DNA of 64,000 nt, from NCBI GenBank assembly GCA_034440575.1, contig JAOTOL010001451.1, positions 367,001 through 431,000 on the forward strand. Direction: 5' to 3'. The notes under the pieces are model-generated. The model had not been told where the DNA came from and did no database searches. It saw only the letters and a program-made list of their open reading frames with translations. Positions 36,901 through 51,090 of the stretch are shown here, one piece after another (the first letter of the stretch is position 1; each line of letters starts with the position of its first letter). Source of the DNA: Imbricaverruca yamaguchii. Its lineage: Eukaryota > Arthropoda > Thecostraca > Neoverrucidae. The translations under genes and the position numbers were made by a program.

Positions 36901-39900
36901 GTCGCTACTCTTCGCCCGCGACCGATCGGCGTGAAAGATTGGCGACGCTACATGACTCAACGGTCGATGTGTCGTAGAACCAATAGCCAACCAACCTAGC
37001 ATTCTGCTATATTTGACGTCGGAAATAACAGAATTCCTATGCTTTCCTGTGTTTATTGGATCACAACCAATGATCCATCACCTGAATCATGCGCACTGCC
37101 ACAAAATCCAAAACAAGTGGTGTCTGCGGGCGCCCGGTTATGAAGGTGCCTCCCGACTTTTTCGTGGCATATATTAACCCTCGCATTGCTGGGATGGGTG
37201 GTGATTCATGATTCCTCCACTAACTTGTGTTCCAGGCAAGATTGACAGTGGCGGTAAACGGCACGGTATAGTTACATCATTGAACTTCTAGAGGTACCGC
37301 CAACATGTGTAGATATGCTCTTTGGCTGACCTTCCAGGTTACATCGGGCAGACAAATGTCGATATGTCGGTCTGCGATGTCTATGTCTATGTCAGTCACC
37401 AGCCTTCGCCTTGCTCACCGGACCCTGATCCTAAAGCAAATGTGACTTCGTGATTCATTGTTAATGGTATGCAAGCTAAAGGCTTAGTCTAGCGCAAGTG
37501 ATACGTGCAAAAAGCAAGGGCACGAATCCCATGAAGTTAAATGATATAGAAGTATGTGATGACTACTGTTCACGATGACGATTTTCCAAACAGACGGCAC
37601 TCAGGAAATGGCAGTGTCGCCAAAGCAAACCAGTATGCTTTCTAGCCCCAAAACATCTTAGAGAAGAGGAAAAACTGTTAATAATGCCAAACTATAAAAA
37701 GGAACATCAGAAAAACGTTCCAAGAATTGCATGTGGTATTTCGGAGCCCCACTCGTGGCAGAAATGGACTCGGCGTGCAGAATTATCCTGGTTAGGAATT
37801 TTCCTTCATCATAGTCCGCGATTAATCGTGTAGAGCGCCTGGAATACGTTTACCTGCAGAACAGATTCAGGTCATATATAAATGGTCTTAAGTAACATTG
37901 GCTTGACGCCGGACACACTTTTAAGACTACGATTTGCCGATATATCCGCCATATATGCAGTTTTTATATTTTGATCCTCGACTTAGGAACCAGAGACAAG
38001 ATCGCATGAGGTTTTTTGGCATTTTCTTGGAACATCTGTGCATGCAATCGTGTTTCAATCTGACTGCATACTTATAGTCTGCTGATGAAACATATTTCAA
38101 GCTGCATCTAAAGCCAGAATGCGAGGTCGTGGACCGAGTTTGACCGAGTCTAGCTCCACTGTCTTAAAATCCTAGAATGCAATGTTTTGACGCAACATGC
38201 ATTTGTCAATTGCTGGAATGTATGCAAAATGTCAAAGCGTTAGCATGACCGGCTCAGGAGTTATTCAAGACAAATATCAGCACTGACCAAAAGAGCCTCT
38301 CTGATTTGCGAGGGTTAACGTTCTTGCTCGGTCGGTTATAGCGACCCGGTAGTTCAGTTGTTAGAGCGCCGGCCAGCATTGCGAGTGTTAGCGTTAAGGC
38401 TAGTTTGTTTACAGAGTCCCGGTAGCTCGGTTAGAGCGCCGGTCCGCATGGGTCTCCTCTGTCCCGACAAGACGGGGTTCGAACCGCTTGGCGCACTCGC
38501 ATGTCGTTCCCGGCTGATAGGGTCAGTTCGAAACTGGCCCGATGACCTGGGCGGCCGAGTTGGTGCACTGACGGCATGTTCAACTCTAGGTCAAATCGTC
38601 GGAATTCGTGGATCGGGTGGTGAGGTCAGGGTTCACGCAACAGGCTCTGCGTAGCAATGGTATCATGGTCTATAAAATCGCCCAAGTATGAATTCGGACT
38701 AAGGTTCTAAACTTAAAAAGGAGCTCGTCAAAATTATCCGGTTAACCCTCATAACGTATTGAGCACGGTGACATGCTAGTAGCATGAGCCCCCCTCCCCA
38801 GAATTTACCGACTAGGCTAACATTTCCCGAACATGAAGAATACATACGCACAGGAGTGGCGTATACTTCGACTAAGAATACAATCCACTCGAATTTAGAT
38901 CCAATGCGAATGCTACCGTCAGTCTGAAAAAAATGTCACGATTTTGCGACCATTCCGGTACTCAGTGACGAGGTGTCTCAGGCTGGTACATAACTATATA
39001 AGCCGACTTTCATGCCGATGCAGAGCAAGTAAAATGATGCCTTTGGTAGGAATCGTACAGTACATTTGAGCGGTGATCACTATTATATCAGTCAGTTTGT
39101 GTCATTAAACCCAGCCGTGCATAATGCAGATTAGTAGAGAGGTTGACCGGAGTACGTAGAAAAGCCATCTAGTTTCATCATAGTGGACAAAGCCTTCCCA
39201 TTAATAATTCGATTTTCAGTTTACGATTAAGGAAAACGGACCGCAAAAATCGCAATGTCCAGACGCAACGTAAAACTCCCGTGTGATTGATCGATAGCCG
39301 TTATCGTGCATTCATCGAAAGCCGTCCAACAATGTCTACATCAGCTCCTGGAGATTACAGCCGTGTACCTGCTGCCATGTTGCCGGATGTCGCCTCCAAT
39401 TAGTTTATCTTTGAAACGATGTTCCATTGTGGTGACGGCGAAAACAAGTAACTCATCAGTATCAGCTATACTTGCAAAGTAAGCGACATACTCGATAATC
39501 CTTGTTGGTATTCTTAGTGGAATTCATACATTTTTGCGATCAAGATAAGTCTCGTGGAATTAATCAATGAGGCATAGAAATAGTGCATCTCCCCTGTGGC
39601 AACTATCCAGAACGCCGATCACCATAGAACGCTTGGCGTAGCACAGGCAGCAGGACGTGAGGATGGTGCACACAGCCGGCCGTATGCATGGCAGCATTCG
39701 CAACATTACCAAATGCGGGTTATGCCATGCATACGTACGAGATCAGAATGCACTAACGGATGCCGTCATAATCTTCCAGTGCAAGCTGACTGCAGACAAA
39801 AGGCAGAGAGGCCCGAGCATGCACTGCGGCATGTACCATGGAGTAGCAATCGGTACGACTTTTCAATATAATTTATTCTTCCTGCGTAAAGGTAACTTAC

Positions 39901-42900
39901 CTTCGCCGAGCTGGGGGCTCTCGAGAGAGTCCACCCCAGATTTGTTCGTGAAAGTGCCCGAATGAGTAGACACAGGGACACCACATTTTTAGGAGCTTAT
40001 CAAACATCTGTGTTGCATACTGTGCAAAAATTTCAGATCTACGTTATCAAAGGTCATTGATCTGGAACAGATCAAAGAAGTGGGGCTCCAAAATATTCGA
40101 AATTCAGCCATTCAGAGTACTTGCAACATGCAAGCACCAAACTCAGAGCATGCTGCACTTTCAGCTAGACGAACACACTTGTATCTGGAAATGTGAATCA
40201 AGGGCAAAGTTGCTGACCTGTAATCAGGTGAATTTGCATTCATATTTGCCGCCGGTAAGCAAGGCTGAAGAGGCCGGTGTATCAAGCTGTGCGTTGTTCC
40301 ATCGTGATCTGAGGTCAGGTCACGAAATCAGAAGCTGGACGGTTTGCAAAGATGATGGAACACTTCTTGGAACACAATTGTATGCTTCAAAAGTGAAGTT
40401 CCTGACGCATTCAAGCTTTAATTTCTCCGACTTGATCATAAGGCGTGACCTGATTTGACCATATAATTTTCGGATGCCAATTGGGTACATGTATATTGCT
40501 TGAATGGTTCTGTTAGACGGACCCGTACATACATATTCATATATTTGTCCAGGTCATTCTCCAAGATGAAGGTTGTGTGAATGGGTTGACCTATTATGAC
40601 CTTTAGGGACCTCGATATGGCCGAAAATTGATAAATAAGATGCTACATGAGTTCTAGCCTATGTTGAATTGCCGATGACATTTCCCCTTTCTCCAGCACG
40701 CATGGTTTGGAAGCTGGTTTTGGGACCTAATTCTGACCCGATCTGACCTATCTTGTCCCATCTTGATCCTTGTTCACCATAGTCAATGTAAAAGCATTGA
40801 ATGATCTTGGTTCTTGAAAAACAACGGCGAAGGACACACGCATATACGTTTTTTAATTATTTGTAATAACTTAAGTTATGGTTCGTATAGCGACTTACGA
40901 TGACTTCCTGTGACCTTATTGTCGGCCAAAATGCTAAAGTACACTTCGGGCTCTCCATGTCCAGAGTTTTCAAGCTGCGTTCTGCATTTCATCCTAGCAT
41001 ACAATATCGGAAGTTAGAGAGGAACTTTCAAGAGCCACCACCCTTCCCGATTCGGCGAAGGCGGATTTGTCGGCCGGCCTGGCAAGGGCTAAATGAAAAC
41101 ACAATCGAACAATGTCGCAGACGATGGTATCATTTCGTAGACAACTGACTTCTGACTAGCAAACACGCTTATTAACCGCCCGAGGTCACCAGGTACTTCT
41201 ATGACATATGCTACCCACCTTGATGCTATATAAATAGAGCCGAAACCGCTGTCAATGGCCAGGAAAAGACTTGAGCTGCCTTCAAATGGGCACACCTTCT
41301 CATCATCGTGGGTCACGTCGGCCTGACATCACAAGGTGCATAGGTGTTCACATTTCCCCAAATATGGCCAAATCAATGATGAGTCAACGTGAATGTATGC
41401 ATGCGCTTGATGGCACATTCATATATGTTTTCCATGTATCCCCTCTAAGGCTACCCTCTACCTTCCGACCTCGTAGTCTAGGATGAAATGCAGAACGCCG
41501 CTTGAGAACTCTAGCCATGGAGATGGGTCAGTCTGTCGAGGCAATCTTCAATAGCATAATTAAAGGCCAAATTCGTGCATACGAAGCAGGCACACATGCG
41601 AAGGAGTAAATGGAGGGCGTAAATGCTAGTGTATATGGACATTTAATTTGAATTCGGTGCCCAAAATTACTCCAGTACGGCCATGGCCCAATACACCGTG
41701 ACGATGCACAAATGACGGATATACAGATATAGCGTTTCCTGTGCAGTGATCTATAGCGTGTCGCCTTACATGACATAACTAGCATGAAGATCCGCATGCT
41801 TTGTCAACATACGATGATACAATCTTAAGTGTAGTGCTTCAGGCCTTTTCCCGGAACCTTTAGCACAAGTATGAAAAAGTGCCAGGTGGGTAACTACCAC
41901 TCGCATTCCCCATTGGGCACGGGAAGATGGTGATCTTTGAATGATCTGTGCTGAAACGTTTTGCTGTAATGGGAACAGTAAAACGTTCTTTAGTTTCTAC
42001 AAGCTGAGTAAAGTTTCTAACACAATTGGTCCACTGGAAGTAAATGGGACTACATTGGGTGAGGATAGTGAGATGGTTGAGGAGCTGAGCAAGCAGTTTT
42101 AATCAGTGTTTACATTGGAAGATATGACCAATCTCCCGACCGTACACTTTAGTTCAGTGACATGTGATCTGATAGATGATGTTGATTTCATTGATAGTGA
42201 TGTTGTTTACAATCATATCAGGAAAATAAAGCCAAACAAGGCAGCAGGACCTGATGAAATCTATGCTAGGGTATTGCGGGAAGCTGAAAAGGAACTGGCA
42301 TTTCCACTTCGTATAATATTTTGTAGATCAGTTTCACAAAATGAAATTCCAACCGATTGGAAGAGGGAAATGTAGATCATATTTTAAAGAAAGGAGAAAC
42401 AGGGAAAGTTGAAAACTATAGGCCAGTACGTCTCACATCCCTAGTCTGCAAGGTACCCGAATCAATTATCAAGGATAGAATAGTTAGTTATCTGGAAGGA
42501 AACAGATTGATTCAAGATACTCAACATGGGTTTAGGAAAGGACGGTCGTGTCTCACAAATCTCTTGGACTTTTTGAACTTCGCCACAGAACAATTTGATC
42601 AGGGAAATCAAGTTGATTTAGCATATCTTGACTTTAGTAAGGCCTTTGACAAGGTACCCCATAAACGGTTAATGATACAGCTTCAGCCCCATGGTATTGC
42701 AGGTGGCATCTTAAAATGGATAGAGTTGTGGCTTTCAGATAGACAGCAAGGAGCGATGCTACATGGTACAAAGTCATCATGGCAAAATGTTCTTAGTGGA
42801 GTCCCCCAGGGGTCAGTACTGGGGCCACTACTGTTCATTATATTTGTAAATAACATTGAAAGTGGCCTAAGCAGTAAAGTTTTGAAATTTGCGGATGATT

Positions 42901-45900
42901 TGAAGGTCTTTATGGCTATAACAGGTCAAAATGAGCATATCTCGCTGCAAAAAGACTAAGACGAACTTTTGAAGTGGTCCGAAGAATAGCAAAGGAAATT
43001 TAATTTTGATAAGTGCAAAATCATGCATGTAGGTAAGCAACATAGGAAGGTTCCATACTTGATGCGTGGCCAAGTGTTATCAGTGACTCAACAGGAGAAG
43101 GATTTAGGTGTTATTCTAAACACAAAATTGGGGACATCAGAACAGACCAAGGAAGCCAGGAAAAAGGCACTGAGAATGCTCGGGGCAATAAATAGGAATG
43201 TATCATACAGAAGTGAAGAAGTCATCAGGAAGCTTTACTGTGCATATGTCAGGCCACATTTGGAATAGTGCATCCAAGCTTGGTCTCCTAACTATGAAAA
43301 AGATTGTTGGCTTTTAGAGAGAGTGCAAAAGAGGGCTACAAAAATGGTTAATGGTATAAGCAACCTGGCATATGAGGAAAGATTGAAGAAATTGAATGTT
43401 TTCACTTAAATATAGAAGGCTGAGAGATCTCATCGAGGTCATTAAATTTGTCCATGGTCTGGAGAGGGGATATCTTGGGGAAATGTTTGAAATTAACAGA
43501 AATGATACAATTAGAGGTCATAAATTCAAAATTAAAGTTAACCACAGAAGAACAAGGTTAAGGCAGACTTTCTTCACCAACAGGGTAGTAGAACACTGGA
43601 ACCAGCTGCCAGAAAACATTGTCAGTAGCAGCACATTGAACACCTTTAAAAACAGCATAGCCAGTCATTATAAGAATAGATGGCTTCCTTTTCAATATTA
43701 CAGGGAGGGCTCATTGACATATTTGGTGGGCAACGGGTCCAGTGTACAGAGTGCAACCAAGAAGGGCCCTTGTGGCTCATAGTTGCACGAACCTTTTATG
43801 TCTTTATGTCTTATGTCTTTATGAAGCCATTTATGGGTTCGCTCACGACTATATGACATTGATAGTCTTATCCAATGCGTAAATTAGCTCCCAAACATGC
43901 ATCGCATGTGGCATATCGACAGTCTACACAACTGCGCAGCAACCTTATATGGCCTCTTTTGACCTTGATCTGATTAGGTCACAGACATTAGACTTGTGAA
44001 AATAACAGTTGGTGTCCCTTGTATACGAGTATGCAACCACGTGAACCGCTAAGCCGTTTTCTATAGTTGTGCCATATGTTCCAGAAAAAAAAACTTTTTA
44101 CGTTACTCATCTGTGTCGTCATTGGTTACCTCGAGGTTAGCAAAATTACATTTCTGCTTCTGAATATTGTTGCGCTATCCATTGGACTTGCTTTCATTTC
44201 GATCAGTCATTTGTTATGGAGCTAAGAGGGAGGGCTCCTGAACACCCTCCCCAACGTGTGCTTTGGGAAGCACGCCAGTGATTATGAAAATGTATTCAGA
44301 GGTGTATCTGAGGGGGCCGGGTAGCCCGGGCCCCTCCCAATTAGCAACCAAAAATACACTAGATTAAACAAATCGTGAGACTTGTTCCGCGTAGAAAATG
44401 GCCTGTTCACATGCCGAGCAGATTTCTGTTTTCACTACATTTTTATTGCCCCCCCCACTCCTTTCAGAAAATTATATTTGTTCCACTGAATGTACACTAT
44501 AAATGGAGCCCAACACCATCATGGTCTGAAAGAACATAGCTCAAATCGCGGAACATTATGTGCGTGTTGCAAGAAGCGGTTGAGAATCATTAGAAGCCTC
44601 TCGTACCATTATTTGTATCCTGTGTTCAACCATATTTGGTTTCTTGCACTCATACTGTGTTAACTTTTGCCTTCGGTTTTGCCCCTCCTCTTCCTTATAA
44701 CATTGTTGTATGCGTACGTGTGTGTGCATGTGTGTATGTTTGTGTGTGTGTGCTACCCACACAGCGAAGTTCTTCCAATGAATGGTCCTCGTTATTTTCA
44801 GCATTGGCTCAAGCTGGACAAGAAGGCGGCTAAGCAGCTGAAAGGTAGGCATCGCCTTGTCGTTGGTGTATGGTGATTATTTGTCATGGGTGGCGTGTTT
44901 CCCTTGCCCCCGGATCGCAGTCTACAGACTCGTGCGAACACAATGGTGAGCAGTGTGACCAATGGTGAGCAGTGTGACCAATGGTGAGCAGTGTGGCCAA
45001 TGGTTAGCAGCTGTGCTGACCATCGGTCACGCTATATGATCAACATGGTCGATGCGCCCCAAAGCCGTTCTGCTTTCCCTGTTTTCCATGTGCTGCTGTT
45101 TGTTTATTAGATGGTTCACGACGCACTGTATGTACGTTTACGGCTAATGGCGCCGCCCACACTTTTTCGCCAGTGGGCCGCGAGATTGTGAAATATCACG
45201 AGCGGCGCTAGTGTCGAACCCGGGACCTTTGGTGCCCATAGCCCCTTGTGTTGCTATAACAGTACGCATAGAGCGATGTGGTTTTCTGGAAATTACTTCA
45301 TAGAAACGGATAATTCTTGATGGTTGTGTGATATTGGCTAATTGCCCTTTCTTGCAGGGAAAAACAACCAAATGTTCTATGTTTTTATATCCATTCTCCA
45401 TCTCTTGTATGGAAATCTTCATCAGCCCATGGTTCTTCAATTAATCCTATATTGCTAAATATGCTGATATGGCTCATCTATAAATCCACAAGGGGATAAG
45501 CAGGTTATTATAAGGAAAAATACGAATGGTTTTATGAATACATTCTCTTATAGTCTTGTTTGAACTGGACATTGGTTCGTGTTGAATATTCTGGTGACAA
45601 AACCCATTATCATCCAAGTTTCGTTTGTACCTAGGAATAATGGGACCACACTTCCCGTCAGATGAGGAACTGACCGCTCGCACCATGTCTGTGATTACTG
45701 CTTCCATGCATCTCATAATTTATATTCACCTGACATTGTTTTTTTCTGTGGATCATGAAACTGGTGTTGTAACAGATGTTGAAGACAGTATCACATCTTT
45801 AGGCATAGCCTGAGGAAGGCGAACAAACTTGCAAAGCAGTTTGCATACTTGCTGGGCATATCGGTTCTCTGTTGATTACGTCATTGTCACTGATGGTGCC

Positions 45901-48900
45901 AAAGATCACAGATCCTACGGTTATGTAATGGAGCTATTTTGCGCCGGGTTCTCTCATAGTGTACCCTCTGCATCAGCTTCAGGCTACAAAGTGCTCAGTT
46001 TTGACATCGCACGCACTTCCTTTTTGCAGGCACTGATCCATACACGGTATACTTCTGCGTCAAGTACTATGTGACAGATCCCTGCAAGCTTCAAGACGAG
46101 ATCACGAGGTGAAGTGCACAGTTTATTGATCTCTCTGATATATCCAGGGAGGGATCCAGAAGCCTAGCATGGGGGAATGAAAAATCCTCTAATATCGAAA
46201 ATATGATCGGATTTGAACTATAATTTTTTTTATAAATAAATTTAATACGAGTTGTTGCTGGGGTGGCTTGAGGAGCCAGGGTTCTATTGCTAAGAAGAGC
46301 TTGTTGCGTGAACCCTGGCCCCACCACCCGATCCATGAACTCCAGTTCAACGGCAGAATTTAGACCTAAAGTTTAACGTGCCGCCAACGCACCGACACGG
46401 CCACCCGGTAGCTCGTCCCCGACCTTATCGGGTCAGCTGCCAACTGACACTCCCGGCCGGGGGCTAAATGCGAGCGCGCGAAGCGACTCGAACCCTGTGT
46501 TGCCGTAACAGGGGAGACCAGTGCAGGCCAGCGCTTTAACCAACTGAGCTACCGGAGCGGCGAATTTATTATATAATTTATCGGGTCTGTTCAAGAGATT
46601 AAGATTTTTTAACATAAAATGTTCGTAGTTTTCCTGAAAATACATCTTAGCGCAACCGTCGGCAAAATTCAGCCTTTTAGGGAGAATGGTCGCGTTGCCT
46701 GCTGGATTCGCTACTGCTTGCGTCACATATTTCCTAATATCTTGTGGTACAATGGCATCTAATGCGTCACTGCGCTGCATAAATATTTCTTCAACACCTT
46801 CTTCGTGTGTTGTGTCGGAAGGTTTTTATTCACACGTCCAATTGCTGACGGTTCCAATGTTCGCCAGGTACCAGTTTTTCCTCCAGGTGAAGAAGGACAT
46901 TGAAGACGGCCGACTGCCCATCACCTCGGAGCTGGCTCCGGAGCTGGCAGCTTATGTCACTCAGTGTAAGGTTACACATCATGTTCCGCATAAATGGCAC
47001 AAATGGAGTGAAAACATCAACAAAAATTGACCATCAGTAAAATTGAAAGGAAAAGTATTGCTGAAGCTGACTAAGGGAAATGTGTAGAAGCCAGCGATTG
47101 GATGGATAAATGCAGTTTACTTGAACTTCTTGGCTAAAAAACTTCTTGTCCAATCTGCCCTCCCCACACACGCAGGGAAGAGATATAGGTGCACACCTGT
47201 GTGTACCTGCACATGGGGAATAACAAGAAACATCGCGGTGTGTGGCGATTGATAGGATTGTCATGTGTATCGAATGAAAATACCCGCAGCATTTAGCTGT
47301 CTGTTGGTTTTTACTTACTCAGTCCTTTTGGTTTGGTCGAAAGCTCTCTGGTCGAAGCCCCGTGACTGTCCACGCCCATAATCCATCTCCCAAGCTAATG
47401 GGCTGTTCCGTCGATCCTGTCGTTTCACGTGTTAATGGGGGTCGGTGTGAAATACCTTCAAGCGCATTAAGCCAACGCAAAAAGTGCAATATCTGACTGA
47501 ACGCCACTTAGATGGTATTGAGAATCATATTTTCGCTGGCATCCGGCTGGAAGAAGCATGCCGGCTCTGCATTTGAACCCGGCTGACTGGGTGCCGCTGG
47601 CGACGCCTGATGACGTTCTATGTGCGTTTTCCAGCGGAAATGGGCGACTACGACTCGGCTCTGCACACCGACAGCTACTGCCACTCGTTCCCGTCCTGTG
47701 GGGAGCCGGCTGCAGGCGCCGCCAGCGCAGCAGACGTCCACAAAACCCTGCTGTGAGTGGGTCCCGGCACACTGAACTTTCAGGAACGGCGGGGTGTCGT
47801 TCAGAGCCAGCGTGTCGGTAGATAGCGGGCCGGCTGGTCTTCTGCGGATCGAGTGTAATTTTAGCTGGCTTCTCTGTCGGGTCTGGAGAGCTTAGTTCGT
47901 TGCTGGAGGTGCCCGGTTGGTTGGAGTGGGGGTTGGGACCCTCTGGGGTGTGGAATGCTAGTATCAATTTGTCATTTTCACTAGTCAATCTGATAATAGG
48001 TCTTGAATATAAGCACCCCCCCCCCCTGATTGCGTGAGATATCTCTAACCATGTTTTGAATACTGAATAGTCAACACGTGGGGATTGAAGTGGAAAATAT
48101 TCCGCCTTCCTTGTACTTAGCGACGGCCCATGCATTTCCATCCGGCATTGACTTGCAGTGGGAAAGTCTCGAATCCCGACGTCACTGGTTGTTATACATC
48201 AGTTGTCACTCATTGTGCCGATACATAATCTCTGGTGATAGCGTCATAGCTGGGAGCATGTCATAGGTGCGGCCGCAGAGGGAGGAGGACATCGGGAAAC
48301 CTTCCCCTCTATGCATCCATAAATGTTGTTACTGAAATCCGGTGATTTAAATGCTTTTGGAAAACATTAACAGAGATCAGGGAACGAATTTGTTGTCCTT
48401 TCCTCGATTTTTACCCGAATTCTCGGAGATGTAGCGACGCTACTGGCTGGCACTTTCATCCCCATGCCGACATCTACGGTCAGCAGAAAACGGCCATCGC
48501 CGAGGATAGTTCTGAGTGTTGATGTCACCCCTATAACCTTGAGGCACAATACTGTGGCTCGTACTACAGCGATCGGTGTGCCGGTCAGACCGTGAGGAAT
48601 ATGTGTCCGTGGAGCTTCCGGATGAGACATGTCTCATGAGACATTCAACTGTGAGACGTCCGACCATGACGCATTCGACAGTAACCAATGTGACCGTGGG
48701 CATGCGATCATGAGACACGTGACCATGCGACATGTGTCGTGTCGCACGTGACCACGAGACATGTGACCGTGGGCATGCGATCATGAGACACGTGACCATG
48801 CGACATGTGTCGTGTCGCACGTGACCATGAGACATGTGACCGTGGACACGCGATCATGAGACACGTGACCATGCGACATGTGTCGTGTCGCACGTGACCA

Positions 48901-50762
48901 TGAGACATGTGACCGTGGACACGCGATCATGAGACACGTGACCATGCGACATGTGTCGTGTCGCACGTGACCACGAGACATGTGACCGTGAGACATGTGA
49001 TCGTGGGGGACGAGTGGCCTAGGGGTAAGTTGTTCGTCTCACAATCGCAAGGTTGTGGGTTCGAGTCTCGCCTGTCGCTACTCTTCGCCCGCGACCAATC
49101 GGCGTGAGAGATTGGCGACGCTACATCGCTCAACAGTCGATGTGTCGTAAACCAATAGCCAACCAACCAACCAACCAACATGTGATCGTGGGACATGTGA
49201 CCGTGGGACACGTGACCACGCGACATGTGACCGAGACACGTGGCCACGATACACGTGACCGTGAGACATATGACCATGGGACATGTGCCGTGTCGCACGT
49301 GACCGGAGACACGTGCCGGCAGTGGGATGACGCCCGCGGCGGCCGAGTCTGCCCTCCTGCAGAGGGTGCGCTGGCTGGAGATGTACGGCGCCGACCTGCA
49401 CCCGGTGCTGGTGAGTACCGCTGTGCCTGTGCCACGCACCTGTGCCTGTGCCACACACCTGTGCCTGTGCCACGCACCTGTGCCTGTGCCACGCACCTGT
49501 GCCTGTGCCACGCACCTGTGCCTGTGCCATGCACCTGTGCCTGTGCCATGCACCTGTGCCTGTGCCATGCACCTGTGCCTGTGCCATGCACCTGTGCCTG
49601 TGCCATGCACCTGTGCCTGTGCCATGCACCTGTGCCTGTGCCATGCACCTGTGCCTGTGCCATGCACCTGTGCCTGTGTCATGCACCTGTGCCTGTGCCA
49701 CGCACCTGTGCCTGTGCCATGCACCTGTGCCTATGCCACGCACCTGTGCCTGTGCCATGCACCTGTGCCTGTGCCATGTACCTGTGCCTGTGCCATGCAC
49801 CTGTGCCTGTGCCATGCACCTGTGCCTGTGTCATGCACCTGTGCCTGTGCCACGCACTGTGCCTGTGCCACGCACCTGTGCTGTTACCCGTACCTCGTCC
49901 TGGCTGTGACCCGTGCCTGCGCCTCTGCAACATGCCAAGGTGGAGCTATGCTTGTGCTGCAATTTGGAGAGTGTGCGTGTGTCTGTACTGCACACAGGAG
50001 GGCGTAGCTGCAGCAGTACGACGATTTGGGTAGCCGCGTCTGGCGTGTATCCGGGACTAGAAAGCCAAGTGAATTTGAGTTTCAGCCTAATCAGTGGAAT
50101 TAGAGTGCGAACCCGTGGTTAAACCGATTTCAGATTTAGCAATGGTGCGATAAGATTATTATCGTCTGAGAAGCTTCGGGCGGTTGAATTTTTGGAGGCA
50201 TACAGCCGGACGCAGTGGGAGAGCGGAAGTTCTCTCCAGCTTACTTGATCGCTTTAGTGCCTGACGAGTTGTTACCATCAAATAATTATACGTCGACTGA
50301 CGTCGCAGAGTGTGAACATGATCCGTCTGCAAGCGAGTTCGAACACCTAGGTGTACGCACAAGTGTAAAACCAATAATTTCGCATTAATTTTTCCCCAGT
50401 CAGTACCTGAGCACGATGTTAAAACATGTTTTCTCTTGCCAGGGTGAGCAACATGCCGAATCGTTTATCGGCTTAGCACCAGCGGGCGTGCTTGTGCTGA
50501 GAGGGAAAGGCAAGGCCAACACCTACTTCTGGTAAGCAGATCATCGGCTCTTGTATCTAATTTGCACATTTAAAATGTGCAAATTAGGTGCCATCCACCG
50601 CGTTTCTTATTAGAGGCTTTGGGTTGTTCCAGCACAGATTGTGTACAGGTAAGATTTGCTCTCTTGTTGCCCTCTCCCTCTCACTCTATAGCTCTCACTC
50701 GCGCTAGCTTACACATTCGCTCTCAATTTCACACGCCCGCACACTGTCTCTCACCCGCTCAT

Positions 50763-50800
<38 letters not shown>

Positions 50801-51018
50801 ACACTCACACACACATTATTCATGTCACACACACACACACTCACACACACCCTCACTTATTCATGTGACACCCCCTCTCACTCTCTCCCATTCTTTATCC
50901 CAGTCTCATCTCTCTCTTCTTCTCTTGTTCTTACTTTCTCCCTCTCTATCTTACTCTTCCTCTCCCCTCGCCCTCGCCCTCGCCCTCGCCCTCGCCCTCG
51001 CCCTCGCCCTCGCCCTCG

Positions 51019-51090
<72 letters not shown>

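Larger units (their letters stand above)
35800..41949 (+). other. Intron 2, middle part
   Basis: Apart from two SINE insertions this is unique AT-rich sequence. An imperfect inverted repeat (TTTGACGTCATTTC with AATAACGTCAAAT) lies near 36788-36817, just before the SINE at 36833. Open frames near 39600-40460 have no family likeness or matching splice signals. Confidence 0.55.

Noticed and set aside
45474..45830. Possible coding remnant on either strand near 45.5-45.8 kb
   Set aside because: The open frames look non-random, but no family motif could be recognised and there are no matching splice sites with the FERM gene.
47467..48141. Minus-strand frame of 224 codons opposite exon 6
   Set aside because: It is the shadow of a GC-rich exon and its flanks; it has no family likeness, and the + strand exon is well supported.
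49008..49080. Functional tRNA gene
   Set aside because: A and B boxes are present but the sequence continues into a SINE body and tail with a target-site duplication, so it is a SINE head. The same applies at 9570, 13848 (minus), 36833, 38415, 46560 (minus) and 52786.
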